DNA of 64,000 bases from Opitutales bacterium (GTDB lineage: Bacteria > Verrucomicrobiota > Verrucomicrobiia > Opitutales > Oceanipulchritudinaceae): contig JAFGCZ010000008.1 in the NCBI GenBank assembly GCA_016932335.1, forward strand, positions 118,570 through 182,569, in the 5' to 3' direction. Of the stretch, positions 7,635-16,859 are shown in pieces. Made by a program: the position numbers and the translations under genes. Numbering within the stretch: the stretch's first letter is position 1; each line of letters begins with the position of its first letter. Under the pieces are notes generated by a model. It was not told the DNA's origin. It saw only the letters and a program-made list of their open reading frames with translations, and made no database searches.

Positions 7635-7653
7635 TTCAATTAGTAGAATTGAA
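7635..7653. promoter_or_regulatory. Dyad upstream of the GH31/43/97/31 operon
   Basis: TTCAATT-AGTAG-AATTGAA, perfect 7-bp arms, centred about 60 bases before the chosen start of the first GH31 gene. Its position fits an operator for the hydrolase operon. It does not match the dyads before the TonB receptor or GH95 gene, so a single shared regulator cannot be claimed. Confidence 0.35.
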
Positions 7654-7705
7654 TAATCATGGTGAGATAAGTATTTTTTATGAGACAAAAAAAGAAAAAC
7701 TGATC

Positions 7706-10624
7706 ATGAAGCTAAAAGTACCCTTACCCCTTATATCTACTCTATTACTACTGCCTATAGATACTTTTTCAGAACCCCCAACAGGCCTTGACGAGAATGG
7801 TCATCTGCTAGATGTATGCCAGAATGAGGGCCAAGGCTTTCACTACACACGGCTAACTGACGGAATTCAGTTTCAAGTAGACGGAATTACCAAGAATCTC
7901 GTTTTCTATGGACCCAAAACAGTTCGGGTAAACGCGAATCTAGGAAACAGCTATTGGACTAGCCCCAGCATTGTGGTCACGACCAGTCCTTTTCCCATAG
8001 ATTTCCAAGTCAGCGATACAAGAGGTTATTTAAGTGTTAAAAGCACCGAGCTTTGCATAGAGATCAATAAATCAACAGGGGCTATTTCGTTCTACGATGC
8101 TCAAGGTAAACTTTACACTCAAGAGCGACAGGACAAGCCTCAAAAAATTCGTCTTTATGAGTATGCAAATGCCCAAACCTATGAAGTAGAAAATACATTT
8201 CATTTAAAAAAAGATGAGGCCATTTACGGGTTCGGTTTCATCGCGGAAAATGAATCCAATCGTCGCGGTAAGGAGTTACAACTGATTCAGACCAACATGG
8301 GAATCGTCATTCCCGTAATGATGTCATCTGAAAACTATGGAATCCTTTGGGATACCTATTCGGTGATGAAGTTCAAGGATGATGCGCAAGGAGCAAGGCT
8401 ATGGGCAGAAAGCGCACCTGGAGGTGTGGATTACTATTTCATGGCAGGAAACAACCTGGATGAAGTCGTCGCTGATTACCGTGATCTAACGGGGAAAGCG
8501 CCCATGTATCCTAAGCAGGCATTCGGCCTCTTCATGAGTAAGGAACGCTACAAAACTCAGGAGCGTTTGGTAGAGGTTGCCGAAACCTTCCGTAAAGAGC
8601 AATTCCCACTCGATTACATCGTGCAGGATTGGCAGTACTGGGGCTCTGATAAAGATGGAACTTGGAGTGGTATGATGTGGAACCCGGAACGGTATCCCGA
8701 TCCTGAAGGAATGACTAAGACCATCCACGACTTGAACATGAAATTGATGGTATCCATCTGGCCTTCAGTTGGCAACGATACTGCGTTGGGTAAGGAACTG
8801 GATGAGTATGGTCTGCGCTTTGAGCCGTTGCACTGGATTTCCAAAAAAGCTAAAGTCTACGATGCATTCAGCAAAAAGGGCCGCGAAATTTACTTCAAAC
8901 ATACAAAAGAAGGTCTACTGGACAAAGGAGTGGATGCACTTTGGATGGACGGCACCGAGGTGGAAGTCACCACAGCTTGTTGGGGAGCCGAGGAAGTGGC
9001 CCGCGATATCAAATTCCTAGGCAATAATGCCATGGGAGATTTTTCCAGATATTTGAATCCATACACCTTGATGACCACACAGGGAACCTATGACGGTCAA
9101 CGAGCCACCAGCAACAAGCGTGTATTTACTCTGACCCGTTCTGCTTGGGCCGGCGCTCAACGCACCGCCGCCGCATCCTGGTCGGGCGACATATATGCCA
9201 ATTGGAACATATTTCAACAGCAGGTAGCGGATGGTATCAACGTAACAGTCACAGGTAATCCATATTGGACTCAAGATACAGGCGGTTTCTTCGTAACAGA
9301 ATACCCAGGAGGTGAACATAATGCGGCCTACAGAGAGCTTTTTGCCCGCTGGTTCCAATTCAGCGCCTTCAATCCGATCATGCGCATCCACGGAACAAGC
9401 ATTGAGCGAGAGCCTTACATCTTTAAAACGATGGATTCGGAAATATATGCATCGCTGCTCGACACCGTCCATTTGCGTTACGAACTGCTTCCCTACATCT
9501 ACAGTCTCAGTTGGCAGGTAACGCACAACGACTACACGTTGATGCGTCCTCTGGTCATGGACTTTGCCATGGACAAGTCTGTCTATGATATCAATGACAG
9601 TTTTATGTTTGGTTCCTCACTTCTGGTGCATCCGGTTACTCGTGCGATGTATCATGTGATGAATCCTCCTCCATCAGCCATTCCTTCTGACAATTTACGC
9701 ACTCCCGATGGGAAGCCTGGTTTAGCGGTCCAGTATTTCGCTGGAGAAAACTTTGAGAAACCTATGGAGAAAGTGGTTGATTTAAAAGTCGATCACAACT
9801 GGCCGGGACCTCCTCTAGCCGATCCTCCAGGCGGTCTCGAGGGATTTAATAATTTCTCAGCCAAGTGGGAAGGCTATCTTGTAGCCCCTGAAGACGGAAC
9901 TTACGAAATCGGGCTCGAAGGCGACGATGGTTTCCGCTTATTCCTCAATGAAGAAATGGTGATTCAGGATTGGAACTACGGAGCCAAACGCTACCGCAGC
10001 ACTAATAAGACCTTGCACAAGGACGATGAGATTCCCGTTCGCGTAGAATACTACCAAGGCGGCCAGGAACGCTTCCTGCGTCTAGGATGGCGAACCCCAA
10101 GCGATCTAGAAAGAATCGCACAGGCTAACTCAGGCGTGAACTTGAATCAAGAAACATATCTCCCTGCTGGATCTGACTGGTACGACTTCTGGAGCAACGA
10201 ACACTTTACTGGTGGTCAAATCGTGTGCAAAGAAGTGCCTCTGAATATCGTGCCTCTCTACGTGCGCGCAGGTTCCATTCTCCCAATGGGACCTGCGCTT
10301 CAATATGCAACGGAAAAGCCAGATGCTCCTTATCAAATTCGCATATATCCGGGCGCAGATGCTTCGTTTACCCTCTATGAAGACGATAACGAAACCTACA
10401 ATTATGAGAAAGGCGAGTATGCCACGTATGATCTAGTTTGGGAAGATGCTTCAAAAACCCTCAGCATAGGCCCCCGTAGAGGAACGTTTCCTGAACTAGT
10501 AAAGGAGAGAATCCTAAATATCAGCCTGATTCAACCAGGAGAAGCGGGGGGACTGGAGGCAAAGCCATCTCACATAAAGACAGTCCACTACACAGGAGCT
10601 CCGGCAATTGTTCACTTCGACTAA
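7706..10624 (+). CDS. Secreted GH31 glycosidase with C-terminal PA14 insertion
   Basis: A 972-residue exported glycosidase of family GH31. The start at 7706 is chosen because MKLKVPLPLISTLLLLPID is a signal peptide; the open frame begins 19 codons earlier at a TTG. After an N-terminal beta-sandwich the catalytic barrel carries the retaining-enzyme residues: Asp415 in WMDGTE (nucleophile) and Asp495 in SWSGD (acid/base). The segment IVQDWQYWG resembles bacterial alpha-xylosidases and related alpha-glycosidases. A PA14 domain (WEGYLVAPEDGTYEIGLEGD, then VRVEYYQGGQERFLRLGW) lies between the barrel and the C-terminal sandwich (FTGGQ, VRAGSILPMGP). First gene of a four-hydrolase operon with a secreted GH43 11 bases downstream. 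An alpha-xylosidase or alpha-glucosidase role is inferred. Confidence 0.92.
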   Translation: MKLKVPLPLISTLLLLPIDTFSEPPTGLDENGHLLDVCQNEGQGFHYTRLTDGIQFQVDGITKNLVFYGPKTVRVNANLGNSYWTSPSIVVTTSPFPIDFQVSDTRGYLSVKSTELCIEINKSTGAISFYDAQGKLYTQERQDKPQKIRLYEYANAQTYEVENTFHLKKDEAIYGFGFIAENESNRRGKELQLIQTNMGIVIPVMMSSENYGILWDTYSVMKFKDDAQGARLWAESAPGGVDYYFMAGNNLDEVVADYRDLTGKAPMYPKQAFGLFMSKERYKTQERLVEVAETFRKEQFPLDYIVQDWQYWGSDKDGTWSGMMWNPERYPDPEGMTKTIHDLNMKLMVSIWPSVGNDTALGKELDEYGLRFEPLHWISKKAKVYDAFSKKGREIYFKHTKEGLLDKGVDALWMDGTEVEVTTACWGAEEVARDIKFLGNNAMGDFSRYLNPYTLMTTQGTYDGQRATSNKRVFTLTRSAWAGAQRTAAASWSGDIYANWNIFQQQVADGINVTVTGNPYWTQDTGGFFVTEYPGGEHNAAYRELFARWFQFSAFNPIMRIHGTSIEREPYIFKTMDSEIYASLLDTVHLRYELLPYIYSLSWQVTHNDYTLMRPLVMDFAMDKSVYDINDSFMFGSSLLVHPVTRAMYHVMNPPPSAIPSDNLRTPDGKPGLAVQYFAGENFEKPMEKVVDLKVDHNWPGPPLADPPGGLEGFNNFSAKWEGYLVAPEDGTYEIGLEGDDGFRLFLNEEMVIQDWNYGAKRYRSTNKTLHKDDEIPVRVEYYQGGQERFLRLGWRTPSDLERIAQANSGVNLNQETYLPAGSDWYDFWSNEHFTGGQIVCKEVPLNIVPLYVRAGSILPMGPALQYATEKPDAPYQIRIYPGADASFTLYEDDNETYNYEKGEYATYDLVWEDASKTLSIGPRRGTFPELVKERILNISLIQPGEAGGLEAKPSHIKTVHYTGAPAIVHFD

Positions 10625-10635
10625 TTAACGATTCT

Positions 10636-12015
10636 ATGAAACACTCCTCCCCATTATACCTCACAATTGTTTTGATCGGATTAACTCAGCAACTTTTTGC
10701 GGCCAATCCCATTCTTCAGACAAAGTTCACCGCAGACCCGGCTCCTCTCGTAGCCAATGGAAAGGTTTACCTCTACACCAGCCACGATGAGGACGACGCT
10801 CCGGCTGGTATGGCTGGTTTTCGCATGAAGGATTGGCAGTGCTACACATCCACCGACATGGTTAATTGGACAGATCACGGAACTCTCGCCACATTGGCGG
10901 TGTTTCCCTGGGCGGAGCAAACCAATGATGCCTGGGCTCCTCAAGTTATCGAACGCAACAGGAAATTTTACCTGTATGCACCAGTAAGCATTCCTGGATG
11001 GCCTAAAAACGCAATCGGTGTCGCTGTAGCCGATAACCCGCTTGGCCCATTCAAAGACGCGTTGGGACATCCACTCGTTGGTCCTGAAACAGGGTTCATA
11101 GACCCCACCGTATTCATAGATGACGATGGGCAGGCCTATCTCTTTTGGGGCAACCCTCAACTCTGGTACGTAAAGCTCAACGAGGACATGATCTCCTATT
11201 CAGGAGACATCATTGAGGATGCCTCAATTGCAAAAACAGAGGGGCAACCCGACCCCTATCACTACCAGGAAGGGCCTTGGGTTTATAAACGGAATGAACA
11301 TTACTACTGCGCCTATGCCACTACCTGCTGCCCTGAAGACATCGGATATGCCATGAGCAACTCCCCCGAGGGCCCTTGGGAATTCCAAAATTACATAATA
11401 CACCCAGATAGTCGCTCATCTGGGAATCATCCGGGAATCATCGACTACAGAGGTCACTCGTATGTCTTTGGGTTTAACTATAAAATCAATTTTGCTATCA
11501 CCGAAGAGCATCATGAACGCCGCTCTGTTTGCGTTTCCCAATTCGAATACAACGAAGATGGGACCATTCCCGAACTCCCTTGGTGGGAAGAAACTGAGCA
11601 AGTGGATCAACTGGAACACCTCAATCCCTTTGCGCGCACAGAAGCCGAGACGATCTGCTGGAGCGAAGGTATTAAGTCTGATCGTGATCCACAAAACGGC
11701 ATGTTCATCTACCCCACACGGAATGGCGCTTACACTCAAGTCAAAGGCGTAGATTTCGGTGAAGAAGGAGCAAATACCTTCACGGCATGCATCCAATATG
11801 GCGGAAAGGAAATCGACTGCCAAATAGAGCTTCATATAGGAAGCGTTGATGGTGAAATCATTGGTTCTCTCCCATTAAATCCCACTGACACATGGTTGAA
11901 TAAGACGATTTCTGTTCATGCACCTGGTGGAGTACATGACCTGTTTTTGGTTTTCAAAGGCAATTCCATTGATCAACTAAAACTGGATTACTGGCAATTC
12001 ATGATACGAGGATAA
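10636..12015 (+). CDS. Secreted GH43 glycosidase with C-terminal CBM6-like domain
   Basis: A 459-residue exported enzyme (signal peptide MKHSSPLYLTIVLIGLTQQLFA). The five-bladed GH43 domain shows the expected triad: Asp34 in FTADPAP (general base), the Asp in GFIDPTVFIDDDG (pKa modulator) and the Glu in YQEGPWVYK (general acid). It ends with a carbohydrate-binding module resembling CBM6 (about residues 330-459: ARTEAETICWSEGI to LKLDYWQF). GH43 enzymes release arabinofuranose or xylose; the N-terminal pattern LYTSHDEDD suggests an arabinofuranosidase/xylosidase branch but does not fix specificity. Second gene of the operon, 11 bases after the GH31 stop. Confidence 0.9.
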   Translation: MKHSSPLYLTIVLIGLTQQLFAANPILQTKFTADPAPLVANGKVYLYTSHDEDDAPAGMAGFRMKDWQCYTSTDMVNWTDHGTLATLAVFPWAEQTNDAWAPQVIERNRKFYLYAPVSIPGWPKNAIGVAVADNPLGPFKDALGHPLVGPETGFIDPTVFIDDDGQAYLFWGNPQLWYVKLNEDMISYSGDIIEDASIAKTEGQPDPYHYQEGPWVYKRNEHYYCAYATTCCPEDIGYAMSNSPEGPWEFQNYIIHPDSRSSGNHPGIIDYRGHSYVFGFNYKINFAITEEHHERRSVCVSQFEYNEDGTIPELPWWEETEQVDQLEHLNPFARTEAETICWSEGIKSDRDPQNGMFIYPTRNGAYTQVKGVDFGEEGANTFTACIQYGGKEIDCQIELHIGSVDGEIIGSLPLNPTDTWLNKTISVHAPGGVHDLFLVFKGNSIDQLKLDYWQFMIRG

Positions 12016-12082
12016 CGATGATTATAGCTGTCATTGCCTATTTTCTGAAGAAAATCTGAAAAACAGTAAGAATATAAGAACA

Positions 12083-14047
12083 ATGATTTTCACAATTCAA
12101 GAAAGAAGAATCAAATCCATCTTTTCCAAACGTTTTTTGTTACTACCGGCCTTCTTCAGCGCGCTTTTGTTACAAGCTGAAGAGGTAACAGTAACATCAC
12201 CCAACCAGAAAATCCACGTTACTCTAGAGTCTCAACCCAAAGACACAGGAACTTGGTTTTTGAAAGTTGATTACAGCAACGATGGAGAGACATGTGAAAT
12301 TCTCCCTCAGATAGATTTGGGATTGTCCCGCAGTGATCAGAATTTCAGGAATCATTTGAGATTGGTGAAAGTTGGAACGCCTAAATCAATCCACGACAAT
12401 TATACACTCGTACACGGGAAGAAATCAGAGTGCAGCAATTCTGCCACAGAGTTAGTGGCCTCCTTTGAGACACCCTCTGATGCAAAAATAGATCTAACCA
12501 TACGTGCCTACAACGATGGCGTTGCCTTTCGTTACAGTTTTCCCGAATCAACGGGAACCTTTGTTGTAAAAGACGAATTCACCGCCTACACCATCCCTGA
12601 AAATACAGATAGATGGTTGGAAAAGTGGAATCGAGCGAATGAAGGTTTGTACCAAAAGATATCCAATGGGGAGCAACAACAAAGCTGGTGCTACCCTGCT
12701 TTATTCAAGGTCCAGGGGCAAAACTGTTGGTATCTTATCCATGAGGCAGATTTAAACAATAGCTACTGTGGAACTAAATTAGCCAATACCGCCCATAAAT
12801 CACAGTATAAGCTCACCTTCCCAGATACTGAAGATGGGAACGGTATGGGAGAGTCTCAACCGACGATCTCCCTGCCATGGAAATCACCTTGGCGTGTGGT
12901 TATAATTGGCTCTCTTGCGGACATTGTCGAATCGACTCTAGTCACAGACGTTTCCGCGCCCTCACTTATCGCTGATACAAGCTGGATAAAGCCAGGTATC
13001 GCCTCCTGGAATTATTGGTCCAACAACCACGGAACAAAAGATTATCAGGTAGTTTGCAAATTCGCCGACCTGGCCGCCGAAATGAACTGGCCCTACACCT
13101 TGCTCGACTGGGAATGGGACACGATGCAAAACGGAGGAAATTTGAAAGATGCAGTTAAATACATCCACTCCAAGGGCATTAAGCCGCTCATTTGGTACAA
13201 CTCCGGCGGCAAGCATACATGGGTTCCGGCAACCCCTAAAGACCGTATGCTCACACACGAGAATCGGGTTGAGGAATTTACCAGGCTCAGCAAAATGGGC
13301 TTCGCCGGCGTGAAGATAGACTTCTTTGAAAGCGAAAAGCAGAACATGATTCAGTATTACTTGGATATTCTGGAAGACGCTGCCAACTTCAGGATGCTGG
13401 TTTATTTCCACGGATGTCTTGTTCCCCGCGGTTGGTCACGCACCTACCCTAATTTAATGACACATGAAGGTGTTCGCGGCGCTGAATGGTATAACAATGG
13501 CCCAGAGCTCACTACAACCGCCCCGGAACACAACACCGTCCTTCCTTTTACACGAAATGTAATCGGGCCAATGGATTATACTCCGGTTACGTTCACCAAT
13601 TCACAGTACCCTCATATTACTTCCTATGGGCATGAATTGGCTCTGAGCATTGTTTTCGAATCCGGCATTCAGCATTTTGCTGATCGTCCTGAAGGTTATC
13701 AAACTCTTCCAGAGGCTGCTAAATCTCTTTTGAAGGAGATGCCGAATGCCTGGGACGATACCGTATTTCTGAGCGGCTATCCAGGTAAAGAGATCATTCT
13801 AGCCCGCAGGAAAGGCTCTGACTGGTATGTTGGTGGAATCAATGGAGGATCCCAGGAACAGTATGAAACAATCTCTTTTGATTTTCTCCCTGAAGGTATC
13901 TCTTATCGTTTGGTGTTAATTACAGATGGAGAACACAACAAAGAACTAAAGATTACTTACCAAGTGGTAGATAAAACAAGCTCTACCACCATTAAATTAC
14001 TATGCAGGGGTGGTTTTGCCGCATCACTGAGCCCACTGGACAACTAA
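12083..14047 (+). CDS. Secreted GH97 glycosidase, retaining alpha-galactosidase type
   Basis: A 654-residue exported enzyme; a hydrophobic segment at about residues 18-31 (FLLLPAFFSALLLQA) ends a slightly long signal peptide, and a later start is possible. The N-terminal beta-sandwich, the TIM barrel (YTLLDWEWDTMQ, IKPLIWYNSGGK) and the C-terminal sandwich match GH97. The barrel segment GVKIDFF puts an Asp (residue 413) where retaining GH97 alpha-galactosidases have their nucleophile; the inverting SusB-type alpha-glucosidases lack this Asp. The conserved THEGVRGAEWY is also present. This favours alpha-galactosidase activity (inference from family knowledge). Third gene of the operon, one base before the next start. 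Confidence 0.9.
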   Translation: MIFTIQERRIKSIFSKRFLLLPAFFSALLLQAEEVTVTSPNQKIHVTLESQPKDTGTWFLKVDYSNDGETCEILPQIDLGLSRSDQNFRNHLRLVKVGTPKSIHDNYTLVHGKKSECSNSATELVASFETPSDAKIDLTIRAYNDGVAFRYSFPESTGTFVVKDEFTAYTIPENTDRWLEKWNRANEGLYQKISNGEQQQSWCYPALFKVQGQNCWYLIHEADLNNSYCGTKLANTAHKSQYKLTFPDTEDGNGMGESQPTISLPWKSPWRVVIIGSLADIVESTLVTDVSAPSLIADTSWIKPGIASWNYWSNNHGTKDYQVVCKFADLAAEMNWPYTLLDWEWDTMQNGGNLKDAVKYIHSKGIKPLIWYNSGGKHTWVPATPKDRMLTHENRVEEFTRLSKMGFAGVKIDFFESEKQNMIQYYLDILEDAANFRMLVYFHGCLVPRGWSRTYPNLMTHEGVRGAEWYNNGPELTTTAPEHNTVLPFTRNVIGPMDYTPVTFTNSQYPHITSYGHELALSIVFESGIQHFADRPEGYQTLPEAAKSLLKEMPNAWDDTVFLSGYPGKEIILARRKGSDWYVGGINGGSQEQYETISFDFLPEGISYRLVLITDGEHNKELKITYQVVDKTSSTTIKLLCRGGFAASLSPLDN

Positions 14048-14048
14048 A

Positions 14049-16652
14049 ATGAAACGCTGTTTATTACTCTGCTGCAGTATACTCACAAATGTCCTTATAG
14101 CTGCAAATTACAAAGGTTATTCAATTCTGGAAGACAGAATATCGGTGGCAACTACGGACGGAAATCTTGATTTAATACCTGTAACGGAAAACGCGGTTCG
14201 CGTGCAGTTCCACAGAGATATTGAGCTTGAATCTCGTGAATTGATCCTAACCGAACCATACTCGATGCCTAAGTTTGACGTGATCGATTCCTCAAAGAAT
14301 CTGACACTGGAAACTAAAGGCATAACAGTGATTCTAGATAAAGATTCCGGCAGGTTATCCTTCAACGATTCTTCGGGAAATACATTTCTCAGTGAATCTA
14401 TTGGTTCCCGTAAACTAATCGATAGTTCCGTGAATGGTGAGACATGCTACGTCGCCGAGCAGAGTTTCAATTCTCCGAAAGACGAGCATCTATTCGGCTT
14501 GGGACAATTTCAGGATGGTCAGTATAACTTGAGGGGCTTCACCCGACGCTTGACTCAGGTAAATACACAAATAGCCATTCCCTTCATTTATTCCAGCAAG
14601 GGTTACGGCATTTTGTGGCATCAATACGGACTGACTGATTTTAATCCTGCCGATAACGACATAGAGTTGGTAAAGCAAGAACAAGCCTCTGATGACAACC
14701 AGATGGCAGAAGTTACGACTACTGCAGGAACTCAGAGAGTCTCTCAAAGGCAATCCCTTTATGTAGGTGAATTTATAGCTCCTGAAGATGGTGTTCACTC
14801 TATTTTTCTCGATCTCGGAGGCATGGGAAACCGCCAATACGTAGCCATCGATGGAAAAGCTTGCATAGACCAAACCAATATCTGGCTCCCTCCGACATCC
14901 AGCAGTTTGGTGAATTTGGCAGCAGGCAAACACGAAGTTCAGCTAGTTTGTAAGTCCAACAACACACCAACGCTTTCCTGGAAATTAAAGGATGATCTCA
15001 CTACATTTCGCTCTCCAAACGCAAAGAGTTTAGACTATGTTCTATTTTACGGTCCTTCTGCTGATCGGGTAATCGCTCAATATCGCAATTTGTCAGGAAG
15101 CGCTCCAATGTTACCCTTGTGGGCCTATGGTTTTTGGCAATGCCGCGAGCGTTATATGTCAGCCGATCATTTGACATCCACTGTAAAAGAATTCCGCAAG
15201 CAGAAGCTCCCAATGGATGTTATTGTTCAAGACTGGCAGTATTGGGGCAACAATGGATGGGGCGTGCCTCAATTTGACGAAACCAATTACCCAAACCCAG
15301 CAGAGTTCATTCGTAAGCTGCACGACGACAATGCCCACTTTGTTGTTTCCGTGTGGTCAAACCCTGACAAGAACTCAAGGATTGGCCGCGAATACGTGCA
15401 AAAAGAGCGTTATATTCCAAACACAAAATGGCTCGACTACTTCAACCCTGAAACTCGCAAGGAATACTGGGAGACATTAAAGGAAAATCTCTTTGATAAC
15501 GGTGTAGATGCCTGGTGGATGGATGCCACAGAGCCGGAGAACGATGCCTTGGTGGGGCAGCATACGTTCTGGGGTCTCGGCGATTTTTATCGTTTGGTCT
15601 ATCCTTCCCTTGTATGTAAATCGGTGTACGAAGGACAGCGCGAAAGCTCAGACAAACGTGTCTGCATCCTTACCCGATCTGCTTTTTCCGGTCAGCAACG
15701 ATATGGCAGCATAAACTGGTCTGGAGACATCGGCGGAACCTGGGATTCATACCGTCGTCAGATTGTCGCAGGTTTGAATTTCTCGATGACTGGCCTCCCG
15801 TATTGGACAACAGATATTGGTGGCTTCTTCCGCCCAGGAAATGCTCAGTACACGGATGATAATTATCGCGAATTGCTCATCCGCTGGTTTCAGTGGGGGG
15901 TATTTAATCCTATTTTCAGATCTCACGGTTACATGACTGAGACCGAACCGTGGAAGTATGGTCAAAAGACTGAAGACAGAATCAGGGAGACACTGAATCT
16001 TCGCTCCCAGCTGATACCATACATCTACTCAGAAGCATGGAAAATAACCCAAAACGGTTCTACCATGATGCGTCCACTCGTAATGGATTTCCGAGGGGAT
16101 CCTGTTGCGTTGGAACAGCCTTATGAATATATGTTTGGTGAAGCTATTCTCGTAGCACCTGTCACAGAATTCGGTATTCGTGAGCGCAACGTATACTTAC
16201 CGCAGTCAACGGACTGGTATGATTTCTGGACGAATAAACGCTACTGCGGAGGCCAAAACATAACCGTAGAAGCTCCTTTGAATAAGATTCCGCTCTTTGT
16301 TAAGGCTGGCTCAATTATTCCAATGGGCCCTGTAAGACAGTATTCTGCAGAAAGCCCGGATGCTCCAGTTGAGCTTTGTGTTTATACCGGTGCCAACGGT
16401 TCATTCACACTGTATGAAGACAATGGCACAACTTATGATTATGAGAAAGGCGCCTACACGGAAATCCCGCTCACATGGGATGAAGAAAACCAAACTCTAA
16501 CTATCGGCACACGCCAGGGATCTTTTGAAGGAATGCAAGCAAAGCGTGAATTCAAGATCACCTTTATTCAGAAAGAAGAAAGCCAGCTGCCAGCACACAT
16601 GGTTTCCTATTCTGGAAAACATATTCAAGTTTCTCTGAACGAGGAGTTTTAG
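14049..16652 (+). CDS. Secreted GH31 alpha-xylosidase-like enzyme with N-terminal PA14 insertion
   Basis: An 867-residue exported GH31 enzyme (signal peptide MKRCLLLCCSILTNVLIAA). A PA14-like insertion interrupts the N-terminal sandwich at about residues 230-320 (LYVGEFIAPEDGVHSIFLD to TLSWKLKDD), the arrangement known from the Cellvibrio and Bacteroides xyloglucan alpha-xylosidases. The catalytic residues are Asp492 in WWMDATEPE and Asp560 in NWSGD. IVQDWQYWGNNGWG is very close to those alpha-xylosidases. It therefore probably removes alpha-1,6-xylose from xyloglucan oligosaccharides (inference). Last gene of the operon; the gene before it ends one base upstream, so the two are almost certainly translated from one message. 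Confidence 0.92.
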   Translation: MKRCLLLCCSILTNVLIAANYKGYSILEDRISVATTDGNLDLIPVTENAVRVQFHRDIELESRELILTEPYSMPKFDVIDSSKNLTLETKGITVILDKDSGRLSFNDSSGNTFLSESIGSRKLIDSSVNGETCYVAEQSFNSPKDEHLFGLGQFQDGQYNLRGFTRRLTQVNTQIAIPFIYSSKGYGILWHQYGLTDFNPADNDIELVKQEQASDDNQMAEVTTTAGTQRVSQRQSLYVGEFIAPEDGVHSIFLDLGGMGNRQYVAIDGKACIDQTNIWLPPTSSSLVNLAAGKHEVQLVCKSNNTPTLSWKLKDDLTTFRSPNAKSLDYVLFYGPSADRVIAQYRNLSGSAPMLPLWAYGFWQCRERYMSADHLTSTVKEFRKQKLPMDVIVQDWQYWGNNGWGVPQFDETNYPNPAEFIRKLHDDNAHFVVSVWSNPDKNSRIGREYVQKERYIPNTKWLDYFNPETRKEYWETLKENLFDNGVDAWWMDATEPENDALVGQHTFWGLGDFYRLVYPSLVCKSVYEGQRESSDKRVCILTRSAFSGQQRYGSINWSGDIGGTWDSYRRQIVAGLNFSMTGLPYWTTDIGGFFRPGNAQYTDDNYRELLIRWFQWGVFNPIFRSHGYMTETEPWKYGQKTEDRIRETLNLRSQLIPYIYSEAWKITQNGSTMMRPLVMDFRGDPVALEQPYEYMFGEAILVAPVTEFGIRERNVYLPQSTDWYDFWTNKRYCGGQNITVEAPLNKIPLFVKAGSIIPMGPVRQYSAESPDAPVELCVYTGANGSFTLYEDNGTTYDYEKGAYTEIPLTWDEENQTLTIGTRQGSFEGMQAKREFKITFIQKEESQLPAHMVSYSGKHIQVSLNEEF

Positions 16653-16718
16653 CGATAGACCAAGATCCTGTAGACAAACAAGCCACACGGATTAGCAACG
16701 TTGGCGAAACCTATAAAA

Positions 16719-16735
16719 TCTCCAGTTTCTGGAGA
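16719..16735. other. Small hairpin between GH31 operon and kinase gene
   Basis: TCTCCAG-TTT-CTGGAGA, perfect 7-bp arms, lies 67 bases past the GH31 stop and ahead of the convergent kinase gene end. It lacks a T-tract on either strand, so termination is doubtful. Nothing else is seen in 16653-16859. Confidence 0.3.
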
Positions 16736-16859
16736 AAGTCAGGTATAGGTGACGTTATGAACACATTCAAAACCGCAGTAGCTTCACACGGAGTTTCCTT
16801 GATCCGAATGATTTCTGACGAAGAGCAACAAAACTATATTCTTACATATCCAAAAGGAA

